DNA from: Ructibacterium gallinarum
Lineage (GTDB): Bacteria > Bacillota > Clostridia > Monoglobales > Monoglobaceae
Assembly: GCF_014982785.1 (NCBI RefSeq)
Contig: NZ_JADCKB010000007.1
Coordinates: forward strand, 1 to 64,000
Reading direction: 5' to 3'
DNA length: 64,000 bases
Of the stretch, positions 59,463 to 64,000 are shown in pieces. Each line of letters begins with the position of its first letter. Position 1 is the stretch's first letter. The translations under genes were made by a program, and so were the position numbers. A model generated the notes under the pieces. It did not search any database. It was not told the DNA's origin and was given only the letters and a program-made list of their open reading frames with translations.

Positions 59463-59996
59463 TTATTTTGACGGATAAGCCTTTTTATAATTGTCAATGC
59501 TTTCCTGTACGATTTTCAGCGCTTCCATCACATCACTTACTTCATCTACAGCCGTTTCTTTCCCTTCTAATGTTTTATATACAGAGAAAAAGTGACGCAT
59601 TTCTTCAAAAATATGCTTTGGAAGCTGTGAAATATCCGAGTAACACTTATATGTAGGGTCGTCATACGGAATTGCTATAATCTTTTCATCCCTCTTGCCA
59701 TTATCCATCATAGAAATAACACCGATGGGATAGCTCCGCACCAGCGTCATGGGCTGAATAGGCTCACTGCAAAGGAGCAGTACATCCAAGGGATCCCCGT
59801 CGTCCGCCAAGGTACGGGGGATAAAACCGTAATTGGCAGGATAGTGCGTGGAGGTGTATAGCACACGATCCAGAATCAGCAGTCCCGTTTCCTTATCCAT
59901 TTCATATTTCATCTTACTGCCCTGTGAAATTTCAATCACCGTAATAAAATCTGTAGGGAAAATCCTTTCAGGGGCAATATCGTGCCAAATATTCAT
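59463..59996 (-). CDS. ppa: Inorganic pyrophosphatase, class I
   Basis: A 177-residue soluble Mg-dependent pyrophosphatase. Active-site segments are FITVIEISQGSKMKYEMDKETG (~17-38), YPANYGFIPRTLADDGDPLDVLLL (~53-76, with the DGDPLDVL signature) and MMDNGKRDEKIIAIPYDDP (~95). The length fits the family. A single-gene unit converging on tmcAL. Confidence 0.95.
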   Translation of the reverse strand: MNIWHDIAPERIFPTDFITVIEISQGSKMKYEMDKETGLLILDRVLYTSTHYPANYGFIPRTLADDGDPLDVLLLCSEPIQPMTLVRSYPIGVISMMDNGKRDEKIIAIPYDDPTYKCYSDISQLPKHIFEEMRHFFSVYKTLEGKETAVDEVSDVMEALKIVQESIDNYKKAYPSK

Positions 59997-60077
59997 GATG
60001 GTTTTTCCTCCTTGTATTTAAGAAAAGATCAAGTTATTCATAGTATAGCATACATACTGAAAAAACGCAATGTATTT

Positions 60078-60848
60078 TTATTTCCAACCACTTTGTATCT
60101 TTGATAAGAACGAAAGAAAACACCTTTCTACTACTTTCTTGTCTTTGCCACTCAGATAAAAATGTCCTGAATCTGGAAGCACCGTCACCTGAAAATCCGG
60201 CCTTACCCGCCGCAAAAGACTTACCGTCTTCAGGCTGACAAATTCATCATCCGCAGACAACACAACACACATCCTGCAATTAAGCTTCGGAAGCATCTGC
60301 CGCATTCTGCGGCACAACCCCAAAAGCGCCGCATACTGCGGCCCCCATCCAACACACTGGTACAGGCGCACATGGGAAATACTGCAGGTTCTCAAAACTG
60401 CCCGGGCAGATTCATGCTCTGGGGCAAGCGTTCCGGTAAACGCCCGGCACACCTCCTCTACGCCCTTATACCGTACTCCCAGGCACAGCGGAAGTCCCAA
60501 CGCGAAAATGCCATCTGGCGCCGCCAAAGGATTCTGGCAGGCTTGCATAGCCAAAAGCCCGCCCATAGAATGGCCTACAATAATGACATGGGGGTATTGC
60601 TTCTTAAAATGTATCACTGCCGCCTCGGTATATTCCTGCCACTGCCGCATTCTGCTTCCCGCAAAAGCGGCACCGTCGCTTCCATGTCCCGGCAGCAGCA
60701 GTGCCGCAGAAGAAATCCCCTGCGTCTCCAGCAATTTCATTAAAGGGCGAAATTGCTCTGGCCCTTCCAAAATCCCATGTACAAACAGCACCAGCAATTT
60801 GGCGCCGGGAATATGACTGCTGATATGGCACTGTCTGCTGCCTTCCAT
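60078..60848 (-). CDS. Alpha/beta hydrolase (monoacylglycerol lipase/esterase-like)
   Basis: A 256-residue cytoplasmic serine hydrolase. The oxyanion region is LLVLFVHGILEGPEQF (~15-30), nucleophile elbow IVGHSMGGLLAMQ (~90-102, Ser), Asp in VLSADDEFVSLK (~200) and His in LPDSGHFYLSG (~228). The substrate is unknown. It lies 14 nt downstream of eno and is probably co-transcribed with it. Confidence 0.85.
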   Translation of the reverse strand: MEGSRQCHISSHIPGAKLLVLFVHGILEGPEQFRPLMKLLETQGISSAALLLPGHGSDGAAFAGSRMRQWQEYTEAAVIHFKKQYPHVIIVGHSMGGLLAMQACQNPLAAPDGIFALGLPLCLGVRYKGVEEVCRAFTGTLAPEHESARAVLRTCSISHVRLYQCVGWGPQYAALLGLCRRMRQMLPKLNCRMCVVLSADDEFVSLKTVSLLRRVRPDFQVTVLPDSGHFYLSGKDKKVVERCFLSFLSKIQSGWK

Positions 60849-60862
60849 GTCAAAACACCTTC

Positions 60863-62200
<1,338 letters not shown>

Positions 62201-62267
62201 TTATCTTCCTTTTCAGTTTATCCGAAGAGGAAAAATTTATACAGAAGGTTTTGTTATTACACATATT

Positions 62268-63803
62268 TTATTCGCCGTGGGAAATCAAACTTTCACCCGT
62301 CATTTCTGCCGGTTTTTCCAGGCCCATCATGTCAAGCAGGGTGGGCGCAAGATCCGCCAGCCGTCCGGGCTTTAATTTGACATCATGATTGCCAATAAGA
62401 ACCAGCGGTACCACATTGGTAGTATGCGCAGTAAATGCGCCGCCAGTTTCATAGTTAATCATCTGATCCGCGTTACCATGATCAGCTGTGATCAATGCCA
62501 TACCATGCATTTTCTCAATAGCATCCACCACACGTCCCAGGCAAAAATCCACCGTTTCCACCGCTTTGACCGCTGCATCAAAAACACCGGTGTGCCCTAC
62601 CATATCACAGTTAGCGAAATTCAAAATAATCACATCATATTCGCCGCTTTCGATCCGCTTTACCACCTCATCAGTCACCTCTGGTGCGCTCATCTCCGGC
62701 TGCAGGTCATAAGTTGCCACCTTGGGCGAGTTGATCAGTGCCCGGTCTTCGCCGTCATACACGTTTTCTACACCGCCGTTAAAGAAAAAGGTAACATGTG
62801 CATACTTTTCCGTCTCAGCAATACGCAGCTGCCGAAGCCCTTTTTTGCTGATATATTCACCAAAGGTATTCTTCAAAGATTCCGGTTTAAAAGCCACCTC
62901 TACATTCGGCATAGAGGCATCATACTGGGTCATACATACATAAAACGTCTTAAAATATTTTCTTTCAAATCCGGAAAAATCAGGATCCACAATCGTCCGG
63001 GTGATTTCTCTGGCACGATCAGGACGGAAATTGAAGAAGATTACCGAGTCGTTCTCCGAAATTCGTCCTGTCGGCTGGTCATCTTTGGTAATGACAGTGG
63101 GCACCACAAATTCATCGGTTACTCCATTGTTATAACTTTCCTTCACCGCTGTTACTGCCGACTGACAAATATTTCCTTCACCCAGAACCATAGCGTTATA
63201 TGCTTTTTCTACCCGTTCCCACCGGTTATCACGATCCATAGCATAATAACGTCCCATCACCGTGGCAATATCGCCTACCCCGATTTCACGCAGTTTTGCC
63301 ACCAATTCCTCTACATAGTCTGCACCGGAAGACGGCGGAACATCACGGCCGTCCAAAAAGCAGTGTACATGCACCTTTTCAAGTCCACTCTTTTTGGCCA
63401 GCTGCAAAAGGCCGTACAGATGACGGTTATGGCTGTGCACACCTCCATCTGAAAGTAATCCCGCAAGGTGCAGGGCGCTGTTATTCTTTTTACAGTTCTC
63501 CACCGCCGCAAGCAGAACTGGATTTTCAAAAAAGTCTCCGTCTTCTATGGATTTGGTGATCCGGGTTAGTTCCTGATACACAATCCGGCCAGCGCCGATG
63601 TTGGTATGTCCCACCTCGGAATTTCCCATCTGCCCTTCAGGAAGGCCCACATCCATACCGGATGCATGTACAATGGTATGGGGGCAGGACTGCATATACC
63701 GATCCATATTGGGCGTCTTGGCGGCATAAATGGCATTTCCCTCATGCCGTTCGTTGACACCATAACCATCCATAATAATCAGTGCATAAGGTTTTTTGCT
63801 CAT
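62268..63803 (-). CDS. gpmI: 2,3-bisphosphoglycerate-independent phosphoglycerate mutase
   Basis: A 511-residue Mn-dependent mutase (3-phosphoglycerate to 2-phosphoglycerate). The catalytic Ser is in [18 protein letters not shown] (~58-75); metal ligands appear in [10 protein letters not shown] (start), FRPDRAREI (~260), [12 protein letters not shown] (~400) and ADHGNAD (~440). TTG 63809 is possible, but ATG 63803 matches the family start [14 protein letters not shown]. It lies 24 nt downstream of tpiA. Confidence 0.96.
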   Translation of the reverse strand: MSKKPYALIIMDGYGVNERHEGNAIYAAKTPNMDRYMQSCPHTIVHASGMDVGLPEGQMGNSEVGHTNIGAGRIVYQELTRITKSIEDGDFFENPVLLAAVENCKKNNSALHLAGLLSDGGVHSHNRHLYGLLQLAKKSGLEKVHVHCFLDGRDVPPSSGADYVEELVAKLREIGVGDIATVMGRYYAMDRDNRWERVEKAYNAMVLGEGNICQSAVTAVKESYNNGVTDEFVVPTVITKDDQPTGRISENDSVIFFNFRPDRAREITRTIVDPDFSGFERKYFKTFYVCMTQYDASMPNVEVAFKPESLKNTFGEYISKKGLRQLRIAETEKYAHVTFFFNGGVENVYDGEDRALINSPKVATYDLQPEMSAPEVTDEVVKRIESGEYDVIILNFANCDMVGHTGVFDAAVKAVETVDFCLGRVVDAIEKMHGMALITADHGNADQMINYETGGAFTAHTTNVVPLVLIGNHDVKLKPGRLADLAPTLLDMMGLEKPAEMTGESLISHGE

Positions 63804-63827
63804 AATCAAATCTGTCCTCTCAAAAAA

Positions 63828-64000
63828 TTATTTTGCGGCTTCCACAATAACAGAAAAATCTTCTGCTTTCAGGCTGGCGCCGCCAATCAAGCCGCCGTCA
63901 ATGTTGGGTTTTGCCAAAAGCTCAGCCGCATTTTTCGCATTCATGCTGCCGCCGTATTGAATCCGGATCGCTTCTGCGGTCTCTTTACCGTAAAGCCCAG
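63828..64000 (-). CDS. tpiA: Triosephosphate isomerase, C-terminal end (runs off the window)
   Basis: Only the last ~57 codons are present. The minus strand reads ...[21 protein letters not shown] followed by [20 protein letters not shown] and [13 protein letters not shown]-stop, the phosphate-binding loops 7 and 8 of TIM (YGGS and GGASL). It precedes gpmI and eno in a glycolytic operon. Confidence 0.95.
   Translation of the reverse strand, partial: GLYGKETAEAIRIQYGGSMNAKNAAELLAKPNIDGGLIGGASLKAEDFSVIVEAAK

Noticed and set aside
62385-63452. A 355-codon open frame on the plus strand
   Set aside because: It is entirely antisense to gpmI, has no ribosome site or family features, and results from the codon pattern of the real gene.

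Overview
The window looks like a chromosome segment of a low-to-mid GC, spore-forming Firmicute of the class Clostridia. It carries a sporulation-type sigma factor (SigH), S-layer homology (SLH) proteins, a YesM/YesN two-component system, an LplB/LplC-type sugar permease pair, and a Clostridia-like tpiA-gpmI-eno order. The species cannot be named from what is visible. Almost all large genes are on the minus strand.

Layout. 1-660: the 5' end of a 16S rRNA gene (minus) with its leader and two strong tandem promoters. 0.7-11 kb: housekeeping and single genes: a G5/3D-domain cell-wall protein, a tRNA-type methyltransferase with rsmI, an orphan MsmX/UgpC-type sugar ABC ATPase, a stalk-domain surface protein, a cell-wall amidase, NAD(P)HX epimerase, and a PocR-AraC regulator divergent from an FAD oxidoreductase. 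11.1-35.3 kb: one long minus-strand locus for a complex plant-type glycan. Transcription order is lplB-like permease, lplC-like permease, solute-binding lipoprotein, a giant SGNH esterase with three tandem 201-residue repeats, two large GH141-like beta-helix proteins, two SLH proteins, YesN, YesM and a GH36/Sip1-like alpha-galactosidase. Short gaps and ATGA overlaps suggest one regulated operon. It has no ATPase of its own, and the MsmX-type ATPase at 4.1 kb is the obvious candidate to energise it.

35.66-47.35 kb: an integrated mobilizable element inserted at the 3' end of guaA. A 12-bp core (the guaA codons EWE-stop) is repeated at both ends. Each end also has an internal pair of TAGTATCA repeats, probably integrase arm sites. 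The element encodes a tyrosine integrase, an excisionase-like protein, a MobC-like protein, a RepA-like ATPase, a MobV relaxase, a TnpV protein and an XRE repressor with several palindromic operators. Its cargo is mostly defence: a C-M-R restriction-modification operon (NgoBV-like nuclease), a DUF4365 protein, a membrane-anchored nuclease-like protein, and remnants of further genes.

47.3-64 kb: core genes again: guaA, an AI-2E family transporter, a surface M13 metallopeptidase fused to SLH repeats, leuA, a non-coding stretch with four DnaA-box-like 9-mers, sigH, the pta-ackA operon, tmcAL, ppa, an alpha/beta hydrolase, eno, gpmI and the 3' end of tpiA.

The most surprising core gene is guaA. 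It encodes an intact 435-residue GMP synthase whose glutamine amidotransferase domain is shortened and lacks the catalytic Cys and the His-Glu segment, so it is predicted to use free ammonia or a partner protein.
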